A stretch of 64,000 nucleotides of DNA, taken from NCBI GenBank assembly GCA_963693305.1, contig OY855910.1, positions 19,136,362 to 19,200,361 on the forward strand. Direction: 5' to 3'. The translations under genes were made by a program, and so were the position numbers. This document shows, one piece after another, positions 28,401 through 41,200 of this stretch; position 1 is the stretch's first letter, and the number at the start of each line of letters is the position of its first letter. Source of the DNA: Meandrina meandrites. Its lineage: Eukaryota > Cnidaria > Anthozoa > Scleractinia > Meandrinidae. The notes below the pieces were generated by a model. The model was not told the DNA's origin and ran no database searches. It saw nothing but the letters and a program-made list of their open reading frames with translations.

Positions 28401-30659
28401 TCTTTGTGTGGCACTAGAAAAAACCTTTTGGTTGATCTGTAAGAATTGCTAAGCATATATCAACCGTTTAAGCCGAAAATGATTGAAAAAGAGCTTTGCT
28501 AGGAGCTTGTAAACGTCAGTCCAACGTCGATCGACCATACCAACCGAGAACGTTTTTGGACTTACACAGCCTATTACACTACTTGAACGCGGAAAACGTA
28601 CATTACTTCCTAATAATAGAAACTCCAGTCTTTTCACTATCAGCGCATGTATTTGAACAGAAACCTATCAGGGTTGAACAACCCCTTATGACCCCTGATT
28701 TCAACGAATATTTTTTTACAGTTCTTCAAACACTAACCATTTTATTGTTATTTCATATCATTGTTATAGATTTGGACGAATGCTTAACTGGGACACATGA
28801 CTGTAACGGATCCTCAATGTGTAATAACACATATAGCAGCTTCGATTGCACTTGTCTGCCAGGATACCGCTACAATGGCTCCGACTGCTGGGGTATAAGA
28901 CAGTCCACGCCTCGTTTTACACGAATCGTCGTTTATTGCTTTGTCTATAACTTTTGCTTACTGAGATTTGAAAGCTGCCACTTTCAGTTTTCTATCACTT
29001 AAGTTGCAATTAACATATAAACATATTCATTTAGCTTGAATGGGGCACTACACAATAAAATTAACCTTGATACATCTTACCCTCAAATATGAAATCTTAA
29101 TAAAATAGTTAAAAGTATATTACTGTGATTTTATAAGCACCGAGGAAATAAATCGCGATCAGACCCCCTTGCCGGACTATTGGATGCCTAAGAACGTTAA
29201 TACGTTTTCAAAGTGACCATTGTTGTCCTTCTGTTAATCAGTGTCAGACAAAAGTATGTAGCGCCAACCACAGACATGTTCCCCATATAAAAGTGTTGCA
29301 ATTGTAATATTTATGCTTAGTGTGTCAGTGTTTATTCTTACAACACCAGTACTGTACTTTCTTCATTTTTATATATTTATTTTTTATTGTTCAGACATAA
29401 ATGAATGTGAAGAAGAGACCCACAACTGTCACAAGGTGTACGGCATTTGTACCAACCTGATGCCTTTCTTTCTTTGTACTTGTACGCTGGGCTCCAAAGG
29501 AAACGGAACGCATTGCATTTGTAAGTTAATTAACCTTTTGTTTTGGAATAACGTTTCCCAAGTCAACCAGTGAAACATCAATAAGCTGAATTTGGTGTCT
29601 ACACGAGACACCAAAACAGTACGCATTTGCGGCGGCGCCGTTCATTTTTCCGATGGAGTGGCTGCACATGATTCTAACAGTCTAACCATGGTAGTTGCTT
29701 TCTAGCTGAAGCCAACAAACTTTACATTTCATTTCAGCAACTAAACATATTTCTTACCATTTTTTTAGTACTGGATCTGGTTTACATGATTGATTTGAAG
29801 CTTTCATCAAGTAGATGGCGTGAGGAATATCGAATGTCTAACTCGTCACAATTCCAGGACCTTGCCTTGGAGATAGAACAAGGGGTAACTATTTCATTTT
29901 ATTTTCTACTTTATTAAAAGTAGACAACACCAGGAGCTTCAGTCTGAAAATCAGAAGAAATCTAACCATTCACTTTCACCCACCGTGCTGTTCTTCGTAT
30001 TCACTTATGCTTTGTTGTGCCTCAGTTCAAGGAGTTACCGAGAGCACATGACTCATCTTACGCTTCTCCCATATGATTTTTATTAATTTCCTTCAATTCT
30101 TTGTCTTTTCTCAGTAAAATAAAGTAGAAAATCTTGGAAATTCTAAAATTAAAGTTTTATTCTATTTTTCTGGCTACAAGTCGTCCGACACACTGAAATG
30201 ATACTGGTTAATTAGGAAGTTTATCTCAGTACAATGTTCTTACCATCCTTTTCTTTCCTTACCTGGCCACCTCTTTTTACTTTGTTCCGCATCGGCCTAC
30301 AACTCTTTCAGGTGAAGTATGTCTACAGAAACGATCCGACGTTCTTACGGGCGTACGTTGCCTACCTTCATAACAGGTATGGGTAATTAAAGATGTTAAT
30401 TGAAGTGGCCATTTCCCTTTTCCATTTAAATTAACATTATATTATCACGTAATCTACCAGCATTTCTAAAGTTGCTCTCAGATGGATACCAGAGGGTAAA
30501 AGAAAAAGAGGCCGTCCAAAATCCAGCTGGAGAAGAACTGAAGAAGCAGAACTTCAGGCTCTAAACCTTACCTGGGGGCAAGCTTCACGGCTTGCAAAGG
30601 ACCGACAGGAATGGAGGCGACTCGTTGATGCCCTATGCGCCACTGGGCGTTTAAAGGAC

Positions 30660-30705
<46 letters not shown>

Positions 30706-32093
30706 ATTATCACGTGAAAGAATTCTTCAAGCCTTCCCTTCCCTGTAAAATATACAAAAATTGCATAAAAATTTCTTGATGCCTCCCTCTTCCATAGAAA
30801 TCATTATTGTATATATAAACATAGAAGAATTTTTCATGCCCTTACCAATGGATCCATTTTCTTTTCTAGTGATGGATATGTGTTGACTGAGTTCTGGATG
30901 GTGTTCACATCGGATGCAGAACTACCGATCAGGCCTCTTAACTTGGCTGTAAAGAGAGGAAGGCTTAGACACTTAGCTATAGAGATGGACGGTTATGACG
31001 TCACACACGTAGTTGGTACGTTTGCAATTAAGAACATGGAGAAGGTCCGGCAACTATGAAAGAAGGGTTTCAACTCGAAATTCCTTTTTATCCGTACTAA
31101 TATAGCCCTTTCTCGTTACAGAGAGAATTGACTGTCCAATGAAGTGTTCTGAGCACGCCTATTGCAAAAGAAACAGTTCTTCCTTTGAATGTGTCTGCAC
31201 AAGAGGGTACATTGGAGACGGGAAAGAGTGCATCGGTGAGTCAGCTCTTAGACAAGAAGTATTAAAAGTACATCATGAAAGGTGGGCTCTGTATCTAACA
31301 TATGTAACTAATAATTGTTCTTCTTTGCCAATTTTTGTCGTCGCCAGATCTGGACGAATGCGCTGTCAACAATGGCGGCTGTCAACATGTGTGCACCAAC
31401 AGCCCAGATGGAAGCTATCATTGCTCATGTAACCGAGGTTTTATTCTTCATAGCGACAGAAAACAATGCCGAGGTAAACTATGAAAAAACACTGGGAATT
31501 ATTCTAAGTACGCTGCCGTGTACATTTATGTCTTAATCTATAATTGCAGCATCTGACGGTGACTTGGCCTATTGTCCTTCTGAATGGCGTCAAGACATTT
31601 TATGGAGTCATACTGTAGCGAGCAGCACAGACATTAAGGACTGTCCTCAGGATCGCCTTAGTGGTGGTAAGTTTTATCCAGATTATGGAACAATGCTACA
31701 ATAACATGCCGTTGAGTTGTACACTAAATGATAGAAAATATATATCAACTGCGAGTAGAATTATTGTTTTATTAAAAACACACAAATTATAAATGAGCTC
31801 CGTACGCCTACCGTATTTGTGTCCCATGGTATATGAGATCATATCATGGCCTGTGAACCAGTCAAAACTCAGGAATTGCAATTTACCATGGCTAATTTTT
31901 AATAAATATTGTTATCAGGTGACGCACAGAGGACCTGCTACAGTGGTGTCAGTGGAGGAGTGTGGGGAGTACCAGATCTCACAAGGTGCCTCACAAAAGC
32001 CATGTATGAACTCGAGCAAAAGGCAAGTTGTAACGACTTCCGTAGAAGCCGCGGTTAGGCGTATTTGAAAACGTAGTAATTTCATGTAAGTGC

Positions 32094-32171
<78 letters not shown>

Positions 32172-32191
32172 ATAATGCAAATCTTTATTAA

Positions 32192-32249
<58 letters not shown>

Positions 32250-35200
32250 GTTGCTGTTATTTTATTGAACGTTATTACTATTATTGTACCGCTGCATGAA
32301 TTTTTTTCTGCGTCACTAAAATGTCTCCATACGACCCGAGTATTATTTGTCAAATCTGATTCTTCAAAAGGATCCAAAATGCCAGTCCGGATCACCTGTC
32401 AGTAGGCAATTTCAATTTTTAGAGAAACTATTACTTGCTTACAAAGTTGAGACTTGGACAAGGGTTTTGTCAGTTTTGGAGTTAAGTAGCCCTTAATATC
32501 AGCGCATGAAATAAACGTCAGTGATATACTTTAAAAAGAACATTCACTGAAATTCCTATCTTCCCGTTCTTTCTCGACAGCTTGAAAGATTGCTCAGAGG
32601 AGATGTTAGCTTTTCAGATTTGCTGTACATTGCCAAGGAACTGCGAGATATTCTGGACCCCAAGCTTGACAAGATTTATTCAGGAGACATATTTGCTGCA
32701 GTAGATATCATGAATACTTTGAATCAACGGGCCAGCGGCACAATGAAGAACGTTACCAAAGAAGAGCTAACTGATTTTCTGAAGGTAAGAAATCTAATTA
32801 ATTAAACGAATGTTTCAACTTGTGTGAACTTTTATAAGATCTCTTTAAGATAATTTACATTATTATTTGTTATGATTTATTTCGATTAATTTACTGACTG
32901 GTAATGTTACAGAACATGGGTGCCACAGTAAGCAATCTGCTCGACACAGAAAACAGACTGGCTTGGCATGGCATGGATAAGGTAAATAAAGAATCACAAC
33001 TTCTCGATTTCGTTTTATTACTCTATTGGCTACAAAACTTCACAACTCATTTAATGCTACTTGTATGTGGCAGTTTGCTCCTTTTTAAATGTTTGATATG
33101 TATTTATTTTTAGATTGCTCTCAAGGCAACAGAGATGGTGGCCGCTTTAGAGGATAGTACTGCAGCCGCTGCTAACCAACAGCTTCAAGACATGTTGAAT
33201 AACGCCATTACAGACCCCGACAAGTTTCGTAATCTTAGCATGAGGGTCAAAGCTTCCCATGTTGGTAAGAATTGTATTCAAAAAAAGAAAATATACCTAG
33301 CGCAAATATCTTGCTCTTTGGCATATATTTAACAATTAACCGCAGATTAAGCAGAATAATTGTGTTGTTATTCAACAAATTGTCAAAGAAAAATAAAGGC
33401 AATCGCAGATTTAAAGTTTGTTTAATTGTTTTACACTTTTTGATTTTTTTTTGTACAGAGATATCCATTGACGTGGTTGAGATGATTAAATTCAGAGGTC
33501 TTTCACTTTCTGTGGATGGTGGAAACGGATCACTTATTCTTAATCAGATCAGTTTTCCGCCTTCCTTATTTGGAGATGCACTTACAGAAAAGTTAGCTTC
33601 AGGTGCGTGGTTTTGTTGTTAGCGGTTACAACTGTATGAAACATGTCAGAAACAAATTTTTAAAATAGTAATTGTCAATGTACAAACAACCTAAAATGTA
33701 ATGCCTCTGTCAGAGAGCACTTTCTCTTATCCTCTCTGTCGAATTCTCTTTTATTAACCAACTCAAACTGAATTTTATACCATATTCAGCCGTAATTCTT
33801 GTTTAAAAAAGACTAAATGGAACGAAACAAAACGATTGCAGGAGCTCCTGACGCGAGGAGCTGAGATTTTAAAATGTGCCTTGGGTGTTTTGATACCATT
33901 CTCAATGGAGCAAATCTGTTGCAAATAGTTTCAAATACAACTATTTCGTTTGATGTTCCAGGATTCTATACCAGTCTTGGCTGTTTTAGCGACAATGATC
34001 AAGACCGAGCGGTACCTACCATGGAAGGAACACATCAGTTGTTAAAAGGAAGCTTCCTTACTCGCAAGGATGCTGTTGAGAAGTGTGCAGAAGTGACCAG
34101 GAGTCGTGGCTGGAAGGTATTTGTCGTTCAAGATGGCGGCTGGTGCGCGTCGAGTCCTACTGCTCATCTGACGTACAACAAATATGGGACCGCAGTGAAT
34201 TGTGTGGATGGCAAAGGAGGCATGTTCGCTAACGATGTTTATATCATCAATGGTAAGATGGGTTAATAATGTATGAGCTACTAACAAATGATACTGAACA
34301 AAAGAGTTGAGTATGTTACTATAAATCAAGATTCAAGACATTTTTGTTATTAATGTTTTTGTTATTAATTTGGCAGCATAATCATTGTTTCTTTTATAGC
34401 ATACTACACGAGTGTGAGCTCAATATTTTACAAGAACTTGGAGGATTTATTAACGTCGGATCCTCTGTTGGAAATATGGTGAGTACTAGAAAAAAATGTC
34501 TAACTTTTTACAATAAACTCGAGTGGATTAGTTGTTTCTGTAATGATGCTGAATTTGATGAATTTGCAGGTCTTTGGAGGAAATGGGCGCACAGACTCCT
34601 TATAACAAATCCAAGGTTAACTCCATTATAATATCTGGCAAAATAGTGTCAGAAGAACAGAGGTTTTACCAGTCTCTGTCAGATCCAATAGAACTGTTAT
34701 TTGAACACTTGGTAAGATAATTAATTCAATATTATATAATGGTAACATTTGCTTATGTGACACAAACTGTACTCATCAGGCCATTTTTGTTTTAATTAGT
34801 TTAGGATTTATGGACTAGTTTAAAGTATCTCAATTACACAAAACATTAGATCGCTACCCAACGAAAATGTGCAAAAGCCTTCAGATCACGTTTGTGTTTC
34901 GTTAATGCCTGAAACTGATAACGTCTCGTTATTCATAATTTTGATTTATTTTTTTACCAAGAAAATAACGCATTCAAATAAGTGTGTGAGACCTAAATGA
35001 TTAAATGATTATTATGTCAGGTAACAAGGCTGCATTACGCCACATTCTTCAGTGTTAATGTTTGGACATTTTCTGTATTTCATCCAGGATACTAACAACA
35101 CTACACCTGTTATGTGTGCTTTCCTTAACATGGACTCAAAGTAAGTAGAAATGCGACTGGTCTATTGCATGGCAGTGCCCTAACTGACTAAAGGAATATA

Positions 35201-38200
35201 AAGTGTTTATCAGGGCCTTTATTCACACGTACAAACCCTTAGAAAGTTCATCTTTGTTTTCCTCTGCAGTGGTCCGAATGATCGATGGTTTGACGATGGG
35301 TGTTATGTGTACCAAAACAACAGAACTCACACAGTCTGTCACTGTTCACATCTCACCAACTTTGCTCTCCTTTTTGATTTCCGTGGCTCTCTGGTAAGTA
35401 GACATAGTCTATGTTACGCCTGTCATTGATTTTGGTTCAAAATGCAACTCCACTATTAGCGGATACATTTGTGCGTCTTTGTTTGATCGATGTCATCATT
35501 TTGATCAACCTCGTTCCCAGGGTCTCTCTCTGAGAAGAGAGAGACCCTGGTTGCGGCTGGTCACGTGCCACCCAGAATTTGGGTGGTGACAAAAAATTCG
35601 TTGAAGGGAGGGCGGCTTAGACTGCTTTTGTCAATACTAAGCCTGCAGGAGAGCGTAAAGTGTTGCCACCAAAATAAACACTTTTTTCACGTGGCTCCGG
35701 TATGTTGCATTAAGGTCATGTCGCAGTGCAACACAGTGCAAACGCCGAAAAAAAATTATCAATCTTCCAATAACAGAAACGGTGGACAAAATTTTGTTGA
35801 GGAACAACCCTCCCTGCGGTTTTGGTTTGTCACCCAGATCACGTGACCAGCCGCAACCAGGGTCTCTCTTCTCTCGCTCTTGGGGGCGGAGAGAGAGAGA
35901 CCCTGGGAACGAGGTTACATTTTGATCCTTTTTAAAGTCTGCAAATTAGGGTGAAATTTCCTTGTAATGAGTTAGCCACGTAGCACTCGAATAAAATGAA
36001 AATACTTATGGTATACTGGAGAGTGTATACCATAACAATTATTATCGACGAAATTCTCTAGTGCCAATCTCCAAACAAAGCTTATGAAGTTCCCCCAATA
36101 GCGGATTGTTGATTCTATGATTATTTATAACTTGAATTTGTGTTACTGATATTTTCATACGTTATTTTAAACAATATTAAATGTTGCACCCACAAATTTA
36201 GTAAGCCAACGTGATAAAGATATTTCAAGTTTATAATCAAAGACATAATCAAATCACTATCAGATGATCATTGTCGTCGTCGTCATCATCATCATTTATC
36301 TTTACGCCAGTAGGCCGCAGCACTGTTTCCACGCCGTCATATGCCTGGCTACCGCTCTTGCAGTACTTCATACATTCCATCTCACCCTCTCTGTCTCTGC
36401 TTCCTCTGTCGTTCTCCAGGTTGTTCAAGGTCTCCCCACTGCCCTGTCATCTTCTGGCCGCGATCCTAACAACACCATACAGTCACTGTATCTATCTCTA
36501 CTAAGTATATGGTTTATCCAGTTCCAGCGCGGTCTTCTTATTTCATTACGGATTCTGCTGCCGTGTCATTTCGACGACTTTCCATTGTTTATTCGCGCAA
36601 GCAATCTGATCCTTAGAATCCTTCTCAAGCATTTGGACCATCTAGTTCCTTTTCCTCGCCCTTGGCCATTTTCCACGTTTTGCACCAATTTAAGAGTATT
36701 GACCTAACAAGCGTCTTGTACAACTTACCAAAATAGCTTACCCTATTTTCTTCAATACAGACATTTCTTATATATTTATTTTTGTCAGGACAATATTAGA
36801 AAAAGTGAAGACATGATCTTGACCATGATGTCATACGTAGGATGCGTGTTGTCAACCACTTGTTGTTTTCTTGCCATCTTCATCTACAGTATCTTACAGT
36901 ACGTACTCGTAATACTTCAATGTGTTACAATTATTAATTATTTAAAATTTACAAAGTTAGGTCGGAACCAAGGTTGTAGCGTTTGGCTGATATGCTTTAG
37001 TGAACAACTGTTGAAATCACTGTACATGTTCAGTGCATGTTTTGTCCAAGTATGAAATATACATCAGGTTGCAGCAAGTTAGGAGATTTATGTGTGCGCG
37101 ATAAAAGTTGTAAGAATTTTCTCAGAGTTGGCTTATGTTTAACAGTTGATTTTCATAAGTAGTAAACGACCAAAGTTGGAGCGTAGTAGCCATTAGAAAA
37201 TCCATGACTGAGTGTTCAGGTCACTGAACGTTCTGGATTCCGGGATAGATTGCATCACGACGGAATCACGTGCTTAATTCCTCTGCCACGCTAATGTAAA
37301 GTCAACTGGTTCGCCTAACAAAATTTCATTCTTAACAAAAGTTTATGTTCTATTTACAATTATAATTGTTTGATATTTACAACATTCCAATTAGCATCAC
37401 AGTTAAAATCATCGACCCTAACATTCTGACTACATTTTTCAGCCTCAAGGGAGACAGTATACATGTGCACAAAAATCTGGCTTTCAACATGGGTGCTGTT
37501 CAACTCATTTTCCTTCTTGGGGCGGATCAGACTCACAATAAGGTATAATGATTACACGAATAGGTGATGAAAGACTTTCATGCCGATACTAAACGTCGAC
37601 TTTGAAGAATCTGAAGGACCAAAAGGCAATTGCACTGGTCTAACTCAGCTCATAAAAGTCGATTGAGCTAAATACTTTGTGCCAAACGTTTGTGGGGTCT
37701 TCCTCCTCCCCCCCCCCCCCCCCCCCCCTCCCCCTCACCTATCAAACTATAAGTAAATAACGTCAATGATAGCATGCAGGCCTGGATAGCATGCTACATC
37801 ATTACGTCATACCTATTTCACTACTGTTTGGGTGCAAATCTCTAACTGTGTTCGTAAAACACAATAAGACATGTAGATAACCTGCATGTCCCTGACTCAT
37901 TTATTAACTCCACAGTGGCTGTGCAAGGCTGTGGGGATTACACTGCATTTCTTCCTTACCGCCATGTTTTCCTGGATGCTTGTGGAAGGATGGCATCTTT
38001 ATCTGGCCATCATCAAAGTGTTCTGCACTCAAAAGAAGAGTTTCCTTCAGAGATACTATATTTTAGGATATGGTGAGATTCCGGTTTTAAACAAAAAGAT
38101 AAACTTTCTTTCTCTGCATAACTAACTTTAAATTTTAAACATTTCTTATTGTGGAACAACCATCTTATAGACAGTTCAGTAAACACCTTCTGTATCGTAG

Positions 38201-41200
38201 TGGTGCGTGAATGACTCCGCCCTTTCTGTTTAAAACGTATTGGACTTTTCATCAACTGGTGGATATGTTGTGGTTCAATTTTATCCTTGGTTCATATTTT
38301 ATTTTCCTTTGTTTTAAACTCATTATCATACATTACCATACCCAAAAACAAAGGAAAATAAAATTTGAACCAAGGATAAAATTGAACCACAACAGAAACA
38401 AGCTCGATATCTACCGAATTCTCTAAACTATAAAATTTAAAGGAACGGCACTGACAGTCGATATTAGCCACGATAAGAGTGTACAATAGTGACTGCAACG
38501 TAACTATACTTTGACTGGTTTATTAAAGGTCTACCTACAGGTGTGACTGCATTGTCCATGGCTATTTTCTGGGACAATTATGGAATAGGAAAAATGTGAG
38601 TAACTTAAAACACAATACCGTTTATATAAAAAGCAAGGTTTGGCTTGACTTTGAGATAAAGAGATACGAAACTAGCCAGAATCACAACACAATCATTCAT
38701 TCTGTACAAAAAGAAATCAAGTTTAGCCTCGCTTCCACTCAAGCTACCTAGTCACCAAGCACACAACTGAAATGTTCCCTCGTTTTCACTTGGACTATCT
38801 CATTAATTTTATTAATATTATATGATCTCTTAAATCGTCGAAAAAAAATAGCTAGAGACATTTTTGAGTCTTCTCGTGTGTTTCCTACAGATGTTGGATG
38901 ACGGAAATTGTTCTGTTTTCTCTCTTCCTTCCTCCAATTGTGGTGGTCATTTTGGTAAGAAATAAATATCGCTGCATTTAATTCCTACATAGCGCACGTT
39001 AACTGTTGAATTAAATTCTGAATCTTAGTCAACCCTTAATTTGTGCTTTGTCTTTAATTAGCTAACTTTTATATTATGAGTTACAGCTTATTAGTTCAAC
39101 TTCAAAGAGTTTTGACTCGTCATTTGACTTTATTTATTATAAATATGCATTTTGAATCTAATAGAGTTCATGTCCATTTTTGGTTAATTTCAGACAAATG
39201 TGGTAATTCTCGGCATGGTCATTGGCGTGCTAATATCTCCCACAGCAGAGAGACGACAGAAATATGCTAACGACAAGACATTTATTAATAATATCAGGTA
39301 ACTGCATGCATGCATGAAACGACTCATCTTACGAAGGAAGCTATTATTGAGTTCAAAAATGTTCTCAGTACTTTTTTTTTAACTGCAAAATGATATCACT
39401 GTCTGAACTCACTCGTCAGACTACACGGCGAGCCTTGGAGGATATTCCCAAATGTCAAAGACCTCCCGACCCTAATTTGGTCGGCCATATTGTTTAATAC
39501 GACACTTTATTACTAATGCTAACACTTCAGGGACAAAGCAGTCATGATCGCTATGCCAATGAAGGTGTGCCATAATAAGCAGTCTTCCTTTCGGATTTAA
39601 GTTAGCCATGTTGTTCGTGGCTTGTTGGAGTAATTCCTCCATATTCATTAGAAGGGAATGAAATATTCAAACTATTGTATGTCATAACAGGTTGGCCCTG
39701 AAGGCGTCTCTGATACTCCTACCTCTGCTCGGAGTCACGTGGTTGTTGGGTTTCTTGCAAGCAAACTCTGACTCAGCAGTTTTGTCATATGCCTTTGTTC
39801 TTCTCAACTGCTCACAGGTGATTATCATATGATACTTAACTCAAAATGGTGCGATTGGATTGTACAGTTGTGTAAGCATCTGAAGGATCGGGCTTCCTTC
39901 TGCGCTTCGACGTGCATATGATAGTTCAAATTTCGTGTTTCTTTCACTGAATGGTGATTTAATTTCTTTGCAGGGCGTTTTCTTCTTTGTCACTAACATA
40001 GTCCTCAGTCAAGAGGTAAGGTTGTCTTTTTTACAACTAAGTGTTACAGGGATTGTTTTTTGTTTGTTTGTTTTTAAGCACCTATTTTTGCCAAGAAACG
40101 GGTTAGTTATTGATGGTAAAGCAAAATATTTAAATCATGAACGTCACACCCTCTCAACCTACTAGATTCTACAAGATCAAACCTTTTTCCATTTTGGTGA
40201 AATGTCACATCTTTTAAATTCGTGAATTCTTTCGTTCGACCCTTTTAGCAGACCGGGAGCTGTGTTTTTATTTCAAATTTCATGATTCAGAGAACGATTT
40301 TTCGATGGAGGGGGATGCGGTGCTTAATATTCTTGTGTTTACTGTTTAGGTGTGCACGGCGTTTAAGAAGAAGTTCTTGAAGAAACACTACTCCTGGGCC
40401 TCGTTTCGCTTCTCTTTAACTCCTAGGATGCAAGACAATGTCAGAGAAGGAGACATTTTATCTGCATCCGTTAAAAGGGTTAGAAAAAAATTTTTCGCTG
40501 ACCAAACCTAATCAGTTTTGCTGAACTATCCTCGATCTGGTACTCACCAACTGACAACTTCCCTAAGTTAGTTGGTATACTAAGGTTCGCTCATTAATAA
40601 ATTCATAAGCCAGATTTTTTTCTGGTAGGTGTTATCTTCTAAAGGTATAATTCTCTCAATTTTGAACATTGATATCTTTTAAACTTATCAGGGATGTTGG
40701 AGGATGATGAAATTCCATCATGATTGTCGTTTAGCTGCCCCTGGCAGATCATCGTTTACGGTGATTTCGGCCAGCTCTTAGTTAAAACTGCAAAAATTAC
40801 GATGTATTTCGTTACGTTGATTTGTGCAAGCATAGCAAGGTTTATTAATTCATATAAGTTAGAAATATATATATTGTGTTATGTGTCAAAGCGTTGTGAA
40901 TATTAGTAAAAACAACTTTTGTTGAGTAGCAATGGTGAGATAGTAGAGCACTTATAATTGTTATCATATACTTATTAAGCAAAGCTTTATCGACAGCTAG
41001 AGGTGGATAATAAGAAAGTTATTTTAATTTTGGTCAACTATTTCCAGGCCACAGCTTACTCCAACGAGTCCTTTAGTCCCCGAAAATCTTTTGTGAAAAG
41101 GCAAATGGAAGAAGGAAGGAACGAGAACAGACTCTATGCGCCAAACACACAAATAAAGGTAGTACAGACCACTTCAAATTACATAACATGGAACTAGATT

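Noticed and set aside
33841..33961. Alternative acceptor at GATTGCAG giving a longer inserted exon
   Set aside because: In phase 1 it meets TGA within eight codons; the acceptor at 33961 keeps the frame open.
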